A stretch of 64,000 nt of DNA from Pseudomonas nitroreducens TX1. Lineage in GTDB: Bacteria; Pseudomonadota; Gammaproteobacteria; Pseudomonadales; Pseudomonadaceae. The notes under the pieces are model-generated. The model had not been told where the DNA came from, did no database searches, and saw only the letters and a program-made list of their open reading frames with translations. Shown in pieces: positions 8,337 to 16,944 of this stretch. The stretch spans positions 1 through 64,000 of the forward strand of contig NZ_AMZB01000118.1 in assembly GCF_000313755.1 (NCBI RefSeq), in the 5' to 3' direction. Position numbers and translations under genes: made by a program. Numbering within the stretch: the stretch's first letter is position 1; each line of letters begins with the position of its first letter.

Positions 8337-9290
8337 TCACCCGCGGCGTTTGAAGGTCTCCGACGGCAGCTCCCCGAACTGCTGCCGATACCCCTCGGCA
8401 AACCGCCCAAGGTGCAGGAAGCCGTAGTCCAGCGCCAGCTCGGTCACGCTGCGGACGTTGCAGGCCGGGTCCGCCAGGCAGGCGCGGATGCGCTCCAGCT
8501 TGAGACGGCGGATGTACTGGCGCGGTGTGGCGCCGGCATGGCGCTCGAACAGCGCATAGAGCGATCGCAGGCTCATGGACGCCTGCCGCGCCAGGGCCTC
8601 GACGTCGATGTCCTCGCGCAGGTGGCCTTCGATGTAGGCTTCGATGCGTTCGAAGGAAGCACTGGCACCCGCGATGGGCTCGCGGCTGACGTTGGTCTTG
8701 AGCAGGGTCAGCAGTTTGCTGGCGACTATCTGCTGGTAGTGCTCGTCTACCCGCGCCAGGCGCTCGCCGGCTTCGGACTCCTGGCAGACCATCGACAGCA
8801 GGTTGACGAAGCCTTCCAGCTCGCCCAGCCGGTAGCGGTTTTCGGTGAAGCGCACACCGGTGCGCGGAGGGTTCCAGCGCTGCTCGGCGCAGATGGCTTC
8901 GAGCAGGGTCACCGGAATCTTCAGGATGAATTTTTCGCAATCGTCCGAGTAGGTCAGGTCGACCGGATCGTCGGGGTTGATCAGCAGCAGCTCGCCCGGT
9001 GCCAGGTAGTGCTCCTGGCGCTGGCCGCGCCAGAGGCAGTGGCCGCTGAGGAGAATCTGCAGGTGGAAGATGCTCTCCAGCGCTGGCGAAGTGACGCGCA
9101 CCGCGCCGCCGTAGCTGATGCGGCACAGGTCGAGGCTGGCGAAACGGCGATGATTGAGGCTGGCCCGGGGATGGCCGTGGGCCGGCAGGCGCAGGTCGTG
9201 GGTGCCTACATGCTGGTTGACGTAGCCGGACACCGCATAAGGGTCGGCGCGCTCGAACACGCGGCTGCGCTCGCTCAGCAGGCTTTGCAT
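8337..9290 (-). CDS. benR: AraC/XylS-family activator of benzoate genes
   Basis: 317-residue AraC-type regulator. The start MQSLLSERSRVFERADPYAVS matches BenR N-termini; the frame stays open 37 codons further upstream but without a family match. The C-terminal two-helix-turn-helix DNA-binding domain is at about residues 215-315, with ARQASMSLRSLYALFERH and the second helix region VTELALDYGFLHLGRFAEGYRQQFG. BenR responds to benzoate and activates benABCD through TGCA-N6-GGNTA repeats, exactly the element found before benA. Same strand as the ben genes and 541 bp upstream of benA. Confidence 0.93.
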   Translation of the reverse strand: MQSLLSERSRVFERADPYAVSGYVNQHVGTHDLRLPAHGHPRASLNHRRFASLDLCRISYGGAVRVTSPALESIFHLQILLSGHCLWRGQRQEHYLAPGELLLINPDDPVDLTYSDDCEKFILKIPVTLLEAICAEQRWNPPRTGVRFTENRYRLGELEGFVNLLSMVCQESEAGERLARVDEHYQQIVASKLLTLLKTNVSREPIAGASASFERIEAYIEGHLREDIDVEALARQASMSLRSLYALFERHAGATPRQYIRRLKLERIRACLADPACNVRSVTELALDYGFLHLGRFAEGYRQQFGELPSETFKRRG

Positions 9291-9511
9291 ACAGGCACTC
9301 ACTCTTGTGTGTGGCCGCGCTCTTCGTCGCGGCTCGTGCGCCCAGTCTATGCCGTGGCCCGGAATACGGGCACGGGCCGGGATGGACGGTCGTGCGGGCA
9401 CTCCGGCTGCAAGGCAGGCCCGCGAATCGACTTCACCCTAGGGGCAGGCAACGGCAGGCGCAATTCGACTTGTGGCTCAGTGTCCGCCAATCGCACGCTT
9501 TCTCTACGCAC

Positions 9512-9928
9512 TCACTGCCAGCAGGTGGTGCCGGTTCCGGTGCCGGTATTGCCACGGGTACCGGCCTGGTCGAGGGTCAGGGTCAGGCACTCCTTGTCGG
9601 CGGCCTGGGCGCCCTTGGCCGTGGCGGTCAGGGTGTAGGTGGTGGCAGTGACGTTGGAGATGGTCAGGCTGTAGTACTGCAGGCCGTTGACGTTACCGGT
9701 CATGTTCAGCGCGGCAGCGGTGCTGGCATAGGCATTGTTCTGCGAATAGTAGCGCTCCTGGCGGGCGGCCGCCTCGCTGAGCAGCGCCTGCGCTTCGACC
9801 CGGTGGCTGCGCAGCACGTAGCGCTGGTAGCTGGGGAATGCGATGGAGGCGAGGATCGCCACTATCACCACCACGATCATCACTTCGATCAGGGTGAAGC
9901 CACGCGGGTGTCGCCGGTTGTGTGTCAT
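9512..9928 (-). CDS. pilE: Minor type IV pilin PilE
   Basis: 138-residue type IV pilin-like protein. The class III signal RG^FTLIEV (PilD cleavage after Gly, Glu at +5) is followed by a hydrophobic helix VMIVVVIVAILASIAFPSYQRYV. The rest has the alpha-beta pilin layout with two Cys near the C-terminus that may form the D-loop. Last gene of the fimU-pilVWXY1-pilE operon, 21 bp after pilY1, the position of pilE in P. aeruginosa. It probably acts with the other minor pilins in priming pilus assembly. Confidence 0.9.
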   Translation of the reverse strand: MTHNRRHPRGFTLIEVMIVVVIVAILASIAFPSYQRYVLRSHRVEAQALLSEAAARQERYYSQNNAYASTAAALNMTGNVNGLQYYSLTISNVTATTYTLTATAKGAQAADKECLTLTLDQAGTRGNTGTGTGTTCWQ

Positions 9929-9949
9929 CGCCTACTCCTTCGCTTGGCG

Positions 9950-12900
9950 TCAGGGGTTGGCCGGCTGCACCTGCCAGGTGCGCCTGCCGCTCACGCTGCC
10001 AAGATTGGTGCTGATGCCGTCCAGTGTGTTGTTGGGGGTGTCCGAGTTGCCCCAGGTGTAGCCGCCGGACAGGGTGATGTCGCCACCACCGGTGATGAAG
10101 CCGGAGAGGCTGTCGAAGCGGCCATCGCCATTGAGGTCGAAGACATTGAAGTCGGTACGCCCGCCGCTTTCCGGATTGACCGCGTAGATAGCGCCGGTCA
10201 GCCCCGCCGTGCAGGTGCCGGTCTGCGGGGTGATGGTGTTGAAGATCAGGCTGGAGCCGTACAGCGTCATGTCGTAGATCATGCGCTCGCCACCCTGGGT
10301 GAAGTCGAAGTACCAGCCCCACTTGGCGACGTTGGCGTCGGCGCTGTTGCCCGAGTTGTCGTACCAGGCCACGGCGCTGGTGCTCAGGTTGTAGGTCGTC
10401 ACCCCGCCCGTGGTCGAGCGGCTGAGGGTTTGCGCCTGCAGGTTGCTGCGGGTGCGCGAACCGGTCAGCGAGGAGCTGGTGGCTTCGCCGGCGGTCTTGC
10501 GATCCCAGATGCCGTAGAGACTCTGCACGCCTGTGGAGGTCTTGTCGGCCGTGACCAGGTAGCGCCCGGTGCCGAAGCTGACGATGTAGCCGATGCCGCT
10601 GGGGTGCTCGAGCAGCGAGGGCGCGGCGGTGATCGGCTGGCGCACCCCGTCCGCGTTGCGCGCCACGTACAGCGGGCTGCCGCCGAAGGACAGGGCATAG
10701 CGCGACTCGGCCGCGCTGGTGTTGAGCGGGTCGGCCGCGCCAGTGTCGATCAGGTCGAAACGCCAGAGGTTGCCCAGCAGGTCGCCGCCATAGGCGTAGT
10801 CGGCAATGCCATCGCTGTTGAGGTCGGCGACGAACAGCCGTGACAGGCCGTTGCCGACGGCATCCAGGCCGCTGGTTTCGGCGGCGGTCAGGCTTGGCGT
10901 AGCGGTGATCTTCCTCAGCAGCGCGCCGGTCTGGATGTCGATGATCAGCAGCGAGGCGGTGCTGCTGCCGGTGTCGTAGCCATTGGGTACAAGCGCCGCC
11001 CACTTGCCGTTGTGCAGGCGAGCGATGGTCGGGCGTGCGGCGGTGTAGCCCAGGCTGCTGTCGTTGTCGCTGGTGAACTCCCACAGCAACCTGGGCGAGG
11101 CCGGGTTGCTGACATCCAGGGCGAAGACCTCGCGCCCGCCGGCGCCCAGGCTGCCGAGCAGGACCTTGTGCCAGTCGGCCCCGTAATAGACATCGGCGAC
11201 CACCGGGCTGCCGTCGACGAAGTAGCGGTGCTCGGTGCCCTGGTTCTGTCCGTAGTCCGAGGCGGTGAGCGCATTGAGAGCGGGAATCACCGCGCTGGGG
11301 ATGAAAGCGAAGAGCTCCGCGCCGGTGCTCGCATTGAACGCGTGCAGCATGCCGTCATTGGCGCCGACATAGACGGCACCGGGCCTGCTGGCCTGGGCCG
11401 CGGCGTAAGCGGCGTACTGCGTTGTGCCTTCCAGGGCATCGGCGCGCGAGGCGAGGTAATCGCCGCCGCTGACCAGTGCTGGCGAGGAATTGATGATGTC
11501 GCCAATGAGCGAGGCTCGGGTGCGGAAGGTGCTGTTCTCTCCGCGCAGGAAGCCGACGCGGACTTGCCCGAGGTTGTCCACCACCCCGGCCACGCTGCGG
11601 TTGAGCTGAGCCTGCTGGGTGCTGGTCAGGTTGGCCCAGTTGAACGGGGTGAGCGCGCCGGCCTTGGCGAACAGGATGTTGCGCGCGCTGGGCGCGCCCA
11701 GTTGCGCCGAGGCGCGCCAGACGACGCTGCTGGTAGCGCCGCTGCCAGTGCGGGATTTCTGCCGCTTGATCACATCGCCGGTCCAGTCACTGGAGGTGAA
11801 GCTGGTGCCGTAGACGTACTGGCCGCTGTCCAGCGATTGCGAGTCGACCGCCACCGCGGTGACCGAACTGTTGAGCTGGAGGATTTCGTCGAACGCCGAT
11901 TTCAGCTGGGCCGCGAGCTGGCTCGGGTCGCTGACCAGGAAGTAATTGTCCGGCACGCCATCGCCGTCGCGGTCCCAGGTGTTGAGATCGGTCTTGCCGT
12001 ACTTGGCGGCGTACCACAGCGGGTCCTGGAGCGTGGTCACGGCGGTGGTCGCCGAAGGCGTGAAGTTGCGCAGGTGATAGGCCGGGCGGCTGCCGCTGAG
12101 CGCTCCGCTGCTGCCATTGAGACCGGGCAACAGCGCGCAGCTGACCGAGGCGCAATCGCCAGGAGACCGGCCCTCGGGCGTGTCGAGGCGGAAGCGGCTG
12201 CTTCCACTGCCGCCCCCGGTGACTTCCAGGTAGACGCCATCCTTGGTGGTACCGGCCATGGTGTAGCCCATGTGCGACTCGTCGCCGGCTACCGAGTATT
12301 CGGTCTGGCTGGTCACGTCCACGGTGCCGTCGCTTTTCGCCGTCACGGTGTAGCGCACGATGGCGTCCATGTCGTAGTCGCGGCCCTGGGCAGAGTCGTC
12401 GTAGACCACGCGGAAGGTGATGGACGTCAGGTTGCCGGCGCTGTCGCGGGTCAGGGTGTCGATGTAGAAGCCGGTGATCTGGCTGACCACGTTCTGGCTG
12501 ACGTTCATGCTGAACGGCACCAGGCGCAGGGTGCCCTTGCTGGTCTTGATGCGGATGTTGGGCAGGGTCGAGGACAGGGCAATGGAGAAACTCTGCACCT
12601 TGTTCGCACCCGCTGTGGTGAGGGCAGTCTGGCTGCCGAAGTAGGACACCGCCGAAGCAGCATAACTGCCCTGCCGGGTCGGCTCCTCTGCCAGGCCGCG
12701 GATGGTCGCGAAGCTGCTGGCGGACTTGGCGGTGGGCGCCGAGTCGTTGGTGCTGCCGGACTGGCCGACGTTCACCGAGGCGGTGCCGCCGACCTCGCGG
12801 CTCCAAAGCGTGGCGCCGATGCTGGCAAAATCGAAGCCGATGTCGGTGGTGGGCCGGCTGTCGGTGCCCAGGCTGCTGCCGGGCACGTCGGAGTCGTAGC

Positions 12901-14266
12901 TGGGGTTGACGTCGCTCATCAGTGTCATGAACGGGCGGGTGCAGGACGGATAGGTGCTGTAGGGGTTGGTCCAGGAGGAGAGGCTGGAAAGGCCCAGGTT
13001 GGTATCGGCAGTGCCGGCGGCATAAGCGCTGTTGGGCGCCTTGCCCGCGTAGTAGCGCAGGGTCTCGTAGCTCATCTCGCCCAGGGGATTGCCCCAGTCG
13101 ACGCACTTGCCGTTGGTCAGCGGGTTGAGGTTGTAGCCGGTGGAGTCGGTGCAGCCGGCGGAGAACACCAGGCGGTCGAGGTTGGCGACTATGCCGCTGT
13201 TGTTCACGTAGCAACGGCCGTTGAAACAGCCGGTGCCGGTGGTGGAGTCGGTCAGGAAGCGGCCCGTGGAGCTGCTGTACTCGTTGCTGAAGGATGCCGC
13301 CGCCTTGCGCACCACGCCGCCGCGCAGGTTGTTGGTGTAGGTGCCGGTGACGAGGCCGAAGTACATCTTGTCCGCCGAGCCATAGTCGTGCAGCACGCCG
13401 GTGGGTTTGTAGGCGCTGCCGTACTGGGTGCAGTTGCTCTCCAGCAGGCCGGCCACGCAGACGCGCACGCGCACGTTGAGGTCGTAGGCCGGGGTGATGC
13501 TCGCATCGCTGTTGGTGGTGCTGGTGAGGGTATTGGTGCCCTGGGCCGACTCCCGCGAGACCCAGCCCCAGATGCGGTAGGTGCCCTGCGTCTGCTGGGT
13601 GCTGGTGATGATGCGCAACCTGGGGGTTGCCGAACTGTTGTAGGCCCCCAGCGTGCCGCTCCCGATGGAGGTATTGGCGAAGAGCACGTACTTGCCGTTG
13701 GTGGGCACGCTGATCGGGGTGTAGTCGGCCAGGCTGTAGCCGTCGCGGGCGACGCTCAGGTACTCCTTGCCCCAGCTGTGCGCATCGTTGGGAATGAAGG
13801 CCCGCTCGAGCACGGTGGAGAGCGCCGTGTCGGTGGAGCGGTAGCCCCCGTAGAGCACCTTGCGCAGCACGTCCTGGCGCGACATGGTCAGGTAGTTGAG
13901 GTAGTCGCCGCTCCAGCGGCCCGTGGCGCTGGTGCACTTCTTGTTCGCCGTGGTGCTGGACGGGGCGAACGCGCCGCTGGAGGCGTCGTAGATGTAGCAC
14001 TTGTAGGAGTCGAAATAGCCTGTGTAGTCGATGCCGGGCTTGTAGTAGGTGTCCAGCTGGCCGTCGCCGTCGATGTCGGAGGCGTCGTTGTAGGCCGGGA
14101 AATACAGCTTCTGGTCGCGGCCGACCACCAGCATGTTCATCGGCGGCGCGATGTTGCTGACGAACAAGGGCGTCTGCGCAAGCGAAGCCCCCCAGGCCTG
14201 GGCACCGGCCAGGCAGGACAACAGCAGGAGCAGCGTCGCGCGCAGCATTCTCATGGAGCAAACCAT
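9950..14266 (-). CDS. pilY1: PilY1-type pilus tip adhesin / assembly factor, large form
   Basis: 1438-residue secreted protein with an N-terminal signal peptide (MLRATLLLLLSCLAGAQAWG). The C-terminal third is the PilY1 beta-propeller, with the calcium site DLNSDGIAD followed by YGGDLLGNLWRFDL, and QPITAAPSL and TGRYL signatures. Other Asp-rich loops are DIDGDGQLD near the N-terminus, DRDGDGVPD mid-protein and DLNGDGRFD near the end. I see no DxSxS metal-ion site of a von Willebrand A domain in the N-terminal half, unlike PAO1 PilY1, and the protein is longer than that 1161-residue homologue. AAGGA lies 10 bases before ATG 14266; ATG 14254 is an alternative. PilY1 works with minor pilins at the pilus tip. 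Confidence 0.92.
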   Translation of the reverse strand: MVCSMRMLRATLLLLLSCLAGAQAWGASLAQTPLFVSNIAPPMNMLVVGRDQKLYFPAYNDASDIDGDGQLDTYYKPGIDYTGYFDSYKCYIYDASSGAFAPSSTTANKKCTSATGRWSGDYLNYLTMSRQDVLRKVLYGGYRSTDTALSTVLERAFIPNDAHSWGKEYLSVARDGYSLADYTPISVPTNGKYVLFANTSIGSGTLGAYNSSATPRLRIITSTQQTQGTYRIWGWVSRESAQGTNTLTSTTNSDASITPAYDLNVRVRVCVAGLLESNCTQYGSAYKPTGVLHDYGSADKMYFGLVTGTYTNNLRGGVVRKAAASFSNEYSSSTGRFLTDSTTGTGCFNGRCYVNNSGIVANLDRLVFSAGCTDSTGYNLNPLTNGKCVDWGNPLGEMSYETLRYYAGKAPNSAYAAGTADTNLGLSSLSSWTNPYSTYPSCTRPFMTLMSDVNPSYDSDVPGSSLGTDSRPTTDIGFDFASIGATLWSREVGGTASVNVGQSGSTNDSAPTAKSASSFATIRGLAEEPTRQGSYAASAVSYFGSQTALTTAGANKVQSFSIALSSTLPNIRIKTSKGTLRLVPFSMNVSQNVVSQITGFYIDTLTRDSAGNLTSITFRVVYDDSAQGRDYDMDAIVRYTVTAKSDGTVDVTSQTEYSVAGDESHMGYTMAGTTKDGVYLEVTGGGSGSSRFRLDTPEGRSPGDCASVSCALLPGLNGSSGALSGSRPAYHLRNFTPSATTAVTTLQDPLWYAAKYGKTDLNTWDRDGDGVPDNYFLVSDPSQLAAQLKSAFDEILQLNSSVTAVAVDSQSLDSGQYVYGTSFTSSDWTGDVIKRQKSRTGSGATSSVVWRASAQLGAPSARNILFAKAGALTPFNWANLTSTQQAQLNRSVAGVVDNLGQVRVGFLRGENSTFRTRASLIGDIINSSPALVSGGDYLASRADALEGTTQYAAYAAAQASRPGAVYVGANDGMLHAFNASTGAELFAFIPSAVIPALNALTASDYGQNQGTEHRYFVDGSPVVADVYYGADWHKVLLGSLGAGGREVFALDVSNPASPRLLWEFTSDNDSSLGYTAARPTIARLHNGKWAALVPNGYDTGSSTASLLIIDIQTGALLRKITATPSLTAAETSGLDAVGNGLSRLFVADLNSDGIADYAYGGDLLGNLWRFDLIDTGAADPLNTSAAESRYALSFGGSPLYVARNADGVRQPITAAPSLLEHPSGIGYIVSFGTGRYLVTADKTSTGVQSLYGIWDRKTAGEATSSSLTGSRTRSNLQAQTLSRSTTGGVTTYNLSTSAVAWYDNSGNSADANVAKWGWYFDFTQGGERMIYDMTLYGSSLIFNTITPQTGTCTAGLTGAIYAVNPESGGRTDFNVFDLNGDGRFDSLSGFITGGGDITLSGGYTWGNSDTPNNTLDGISTNLGSVSGRRTWQVQPANP

Positions 14267-14297
14267 GGCGTCGGCATCCTTGTACGGCCAGAACGAT

Positions 14298-14840
14298 TCA
14301 CGGGATCACCAACCCGAAGGTCGAGCGCAGGCACAGCGCATCGGCGCCGCAGGCTTTGCTGGTGGCGATACCCTTGTAGGCCTGCGAGTTGACCTCGTAG
14401 TAGTAGGTGCAGCCCACCTGCCCCTTCGACAGATACGAGTTGCCACTGCCGCCGGCGCCGCCCTTGCAGTTATTGGCGATGTAGCGCAGGTACCAGCGCG
14501 CGCTGCGCAGCAGGCTGGTATTGCCGTCCATCCCGGAATACAGGTTGGAGCTGCTGAAATTCGTGGTGTAGTTGGTCGCCTGGGCGGTGAAACAGGGCGT
14601 AGTGCCGGACGTGCAATTATCCAGCGCACGGTTGCTCTTGCGCAGGCGCCCTTCCCCTTCGCGCAGGGCGGACTCGGCAGCGCTCATCAATCGCTGCTGC
14701 TCCAGGCGATTGCCGGTCATGCGCCCCTCCAGCTGCATGCCACGCATGCCGCCCACGGCGGCCAGGGTGATGAGCAACAGCATCACCAGCGCGACGAACA
14801 ACACCGCGCCGCGCTGTCGGCGGCAGGACTCCCGGGTCAT
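14298..14840 (-). CDS. pilX: Minor type IV pilin PilX
   Basis: 180-residue protein with the PilX-type N-terminus: a short basic leader, RG^AVLFVALVMLLLITLAAVGG helix lacking the canonical Glu+5, then MRGMQLEGRMTGNRLEQQRLMSAAESALREGE, which is highly typical of PilX. Several Cys in the C-terminal half probably form disulfides. The start ATG overlaps the pilW stop (14837-14840) and has GAGGAA upstream. It lies 31 bp before pilY1; PilX is thought to connect PilY1 to the other minor pilins. Confidence 0.92.
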   Translation of the reverse strand: MTRESCRRQRGAVLFVALVMLLLITLAAVGGMRGMQLEGRMTGNRLEQQRLMSAAESALREGEGRLRKSNRALDNCTSGTTPCFTAQATNYTTNFSSSNLYSGMDGNTSLLRSARWYLRYIANNCKGGAGGSGNSYLSKGQVGCTYYYEVNSQAYKGIATSKACGADALCLRSTFGLVIP

Positions 14841-15613
14841 GGCATCAGATTCCTCAACATGCGGGTGCCGCTGACGATGCGCCGCACAGGGCCATCGCCA
14901 TCGGTGCACACCTGGCTGCCGTACAGGTCCTGCCAACGCTGGCAGGTGGTGGCGGCCAGGCCACCGCTGACCGAGCCGCTACTGGCCAGCAGCAGGGCGT
15001 AGCGCAGGCTGCGCACGGTCTGGCCGCTGGCGGGCGTGGCGACGTACTGCGCAACCTGGCGATTGAACTCGTCGCTGCTGCTGTCCACCCCGAAGTCGAA
15101 GCGCACCGCCACCACGCTATCCACCAGCGTGGCGCCGTTGCAGGTCAGCTGGCCGTTGCTCAGGGTGAGCTTCTCGACCACGTTGTTGTTCGGGCTGTAG
15201 GTGCTGTAGGGCTTGTTCACCCCGGCCTTGGAGCCCAGCGAAGCGCCGGTGCAGTCGACGTCGCTGGTGTCGCGCGGCTGGTAGCGCAGGCAGATCGTGC
15301 TCGCATCGACCCGCACCAGCGCCTGGCCAGCGGCGAAGACGCAGCCGTTGCTGGTCTGCGCGGGAAACGCGGCGGTCATCCGCGAGGACGGCAGGCGCCG
15401 GTAGCCGGCTTTCGACAGGCGCTCGTCGAGCATCTGCCGGGCATAGCGTGCATTGTCCTGGTTCTGCGCCTGGCCATCGAAATACCGCGAGCGGTTCTGG
15501 CCGTCGAGGAACATCTGGGTCACGCCCAGGATCAGGAACAGGCTCAGCCCCATGGCGATCATCAGCTCGATGAGCGTCACACCGCGCTGCCCACCTGCGC
15601 TCGGGCCACGCAT
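14837..15613 (-). CDS. pilW: Minor type IV pilin PilW
   Basis: 258-residue minor pilin with prepilin motif RG^VTLIELMIAMGLSLFLILGVTQMF. The segment DGQNRSRYFDGQAQNQDNARYA matches PilW, as does the large size for a pilin. GGGAGG precedes the ATG, which directly abuts the pilV stop; its own stop overlaps the pilX ATG. Member of the minor pilin priming complex with FimU, PilV, PilX and PilE. Confidence 0.92.
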   Translation of the reverse strand: MRGPSAGGQRGVTLIELMIAMGLSLFLILGVTQMFLDGQNRSRYFDGQAQNQDNARYARQMLDERLSKAGYRRLPSSRMTAAFPAQTSNGCVFAAGQALVRVDASTICLRYQPRDTSDVDCTGASLGSKAGVNKPYSTYSPNNNVVEKLTLSNGQLTCNGATLVDSVVAVRFDFGVDSSSDEFNRQVAQYVATPASGQTVRSLRYALLLASSGSVSGGLAATTCQRWQDLYGSQVCTDGDGPVRRIVSGTRMLRNLMP

Positions 15614-16156
15614 CTAGGGTGCCTCCCGCAGCACGTAACGGCAGATGGTGTCGTCGCCGGTGGCGCTGGCATCCAGGCACTCGCCCGCCTTTACCCGCCA
15701 GGCCAGCTGGATTTCAATGGCCGACCCGCTGCCGCTGCACGTGCTGCTGCCGTTGGTGCGGCAGACATGGAACTCGCTGGCCAGCTCCGCGGCGCCGGGC
15801 AGCGCCTGGTTCACCCGCTGTGCCCAGCACGCCAGGCGCTGGCTGGCCGTCAAGGTCGACAGTGACGCGCAACTGCCCGGAGCCGCAGGAAAGGACGCGC
15901 CGGCGGCCTTGTAGTAACCCCAACTGGCCGGCGGCACGACCTGTGCCGCACTGCCGTCCTGGGTCGAGTAGATATCCGCGCGCATCATTTCCATCAGCTC
16001 GTCCGCCAGTTCCGCGGCGTTGCTTCTGAGCAGGGTGTCCTGTGCGTAGCCGATGGTGCGTGTCTGCATCGCCAGCATGCCAAGCACCCCGACGCAGGTG
16101 ACCAGCAGGGCCACCAGCACTTCGATCAGGCTGAAGCCCGCCGTACGCCGGCTCAT
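15614..16156 (-). CDS. pilV: Minor type IV pilin PilV
   Basis: 180-residue minor pilin. The prepilin motif is AG^FSLIEVLVALLVTCVGVLGMLAMQ, followed by the RTIGYAQDTLLRSNAAELADELMEMMRADI stretch typical of PilV. Cys pairs occur in the globular part. The real start (MSRRTAGFSLIEV) overlaps the fimU stop as ATGA (16153-16156) and has GGGAG 8 bases upstream; the long upstream open frame is a shadow of fimU. Confidence 0.93.
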   Translation of the reverse strand: MSRRTAGFSLIEVLVALLVTCVGVLGMLAMQTRTIGYAQDTLLRSNAAELADELMEMMRADIYSTQDGSAAQVVPPASWGYYKAAGASFPAAPGSCASLSTLTASQRLACWAQRVNQALPGAAELASEFHVCRTNGSSTCSGSGSAIEIQLAWRVKAGECLDASATGDDTICRYVLREAP

Positions 16157-16665
16157 TGCGCAGTCGCTCCCTGCAGGCTGATGTAGCCCGAAGCGGCCAC
16201 CTTGATGTTGAACGCCTTGCTCGTGCCGCTGCTGGAAATGCCCAGGTCGACCGCCGCGGCGGTGCCATCGGGTTTGAACGACAGGGCATTGGCACTGCTG
16301 CTCACGCTGAGGCTGCCGGGCAGGTCCAGGCGCTGGCTCACCGATGTGCTGGTGAGCGAAACACAGGTGCTGGCGCGCACCACCACCCACTGCAGGTTGC
16401 CGCTGCTGGGGCAGAGCGTCAGGGTCTGGCGGCTGTTCACCGCATCGGCGCGGGAGGCCTGCAGCAGGCGGAAAAGCGTGGAGGCGGCACTTTGCACCCG
16501 GCTGGATTCGATCAGGTAGCGAAAGCCGGGCAAGGCCACACCGGCGAAGATCGCCAGCAGCGCAACAACCACCATCAACTCCACCAGGGAAAAGCCTTCC
16601 TGGCGTCCGGGGCCGCGCCGCAGGTTCGGGCGAGAACATGAGCATCCAACTGCACGAAGAAACAT
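16153..16665 (-). CDS. fimU: Minor type IV pilin FimU (GspH/FimT family)
   Basis: 170-residue pseudopilin with leader ending QEG^FSLVELMVVVALLAIFAGVALPGF and the GspH/FimT family segment ASTLFRLLQASRADAVNSRQTLTLCPSS. The start MFLRAVGC is preferred because GGAAAAG lies just upstream; a TTG four codons earlier is also open. First gene of the six-gene pilus operon. In P. aeruginosa this operon is controlled by AlgR. Here it lies directly downstream, on the same strand, of pcaK, with 279 bp between the stop of pcaK and this start. Confidence 0.9.
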   Translation of the reverse strand: MFLRAVGCSCSRPNLRRGPGRQEGFSLVELMVVVALLAIFAGVALPGFRYLIESSRVQSAASTLFRLLQASRADAVNSRQTLTLCPSSGNLQWVVVRASTCVSLTSTSVSQRLDLPGSLSVSSSANALSFKPDGTAAAVDLGISSSGTSKAFNIKVAASGYISLQGATAQ

Positions 16666-16944
16666 GGACTTTTCCAACGATGGTCAGGTGGCCGGGCCCC
16701 GTGTGGAGCCCCCCTTTTGGGGTGCCAGGACAAAGATTGGCTATTGGTCCGACAGCAATTTCTTCTCAGAGTTGAATCAACTTCAGCGAAACGATAGGAA
16801 ATTTCGACCGCTCATTCCCACTCAGCGACCGTTCATCCCATTGACGCCAGAACAACTGACAGTACGTCGTGCTGCATAGCGCCAGAAACGCCCGCTGGCG
16901 GGACAGCCGCGACCCTGCATCGCGGCCCCCATCCGGAACGCGTG
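16666..16944. other. pcaK-fimU intergenic, presumed fimU promoter region
   Basis: No gene seen. After the pcaK stop the minus strand has a GCCGCGA/TCGCGGC hairpin and a second short one but no good T-tract, so termination is weakly supported. GTTGAATCAAC (16771-16781) is a small palindrome. CCGTTCATC (16829-16837) differs by one base from the AlgR site CCGTTCGTC. Confidence 0.4.

Noticed and set aside
11012-14392. 1126-codon plus-strand frame opposite pilY1
   Set aside because: Shadow of a high-GC gene; composition is Gly/Ala/Val/Arg-rich without domains, whereas the minus strand has clear PilY1 motifs.
16829-16837. AlgR-like site CCGTTCATC before fimU
   Set aside because: One mismatch in nine bases is too weak alone; kept only as a remark in the intergenic entry.
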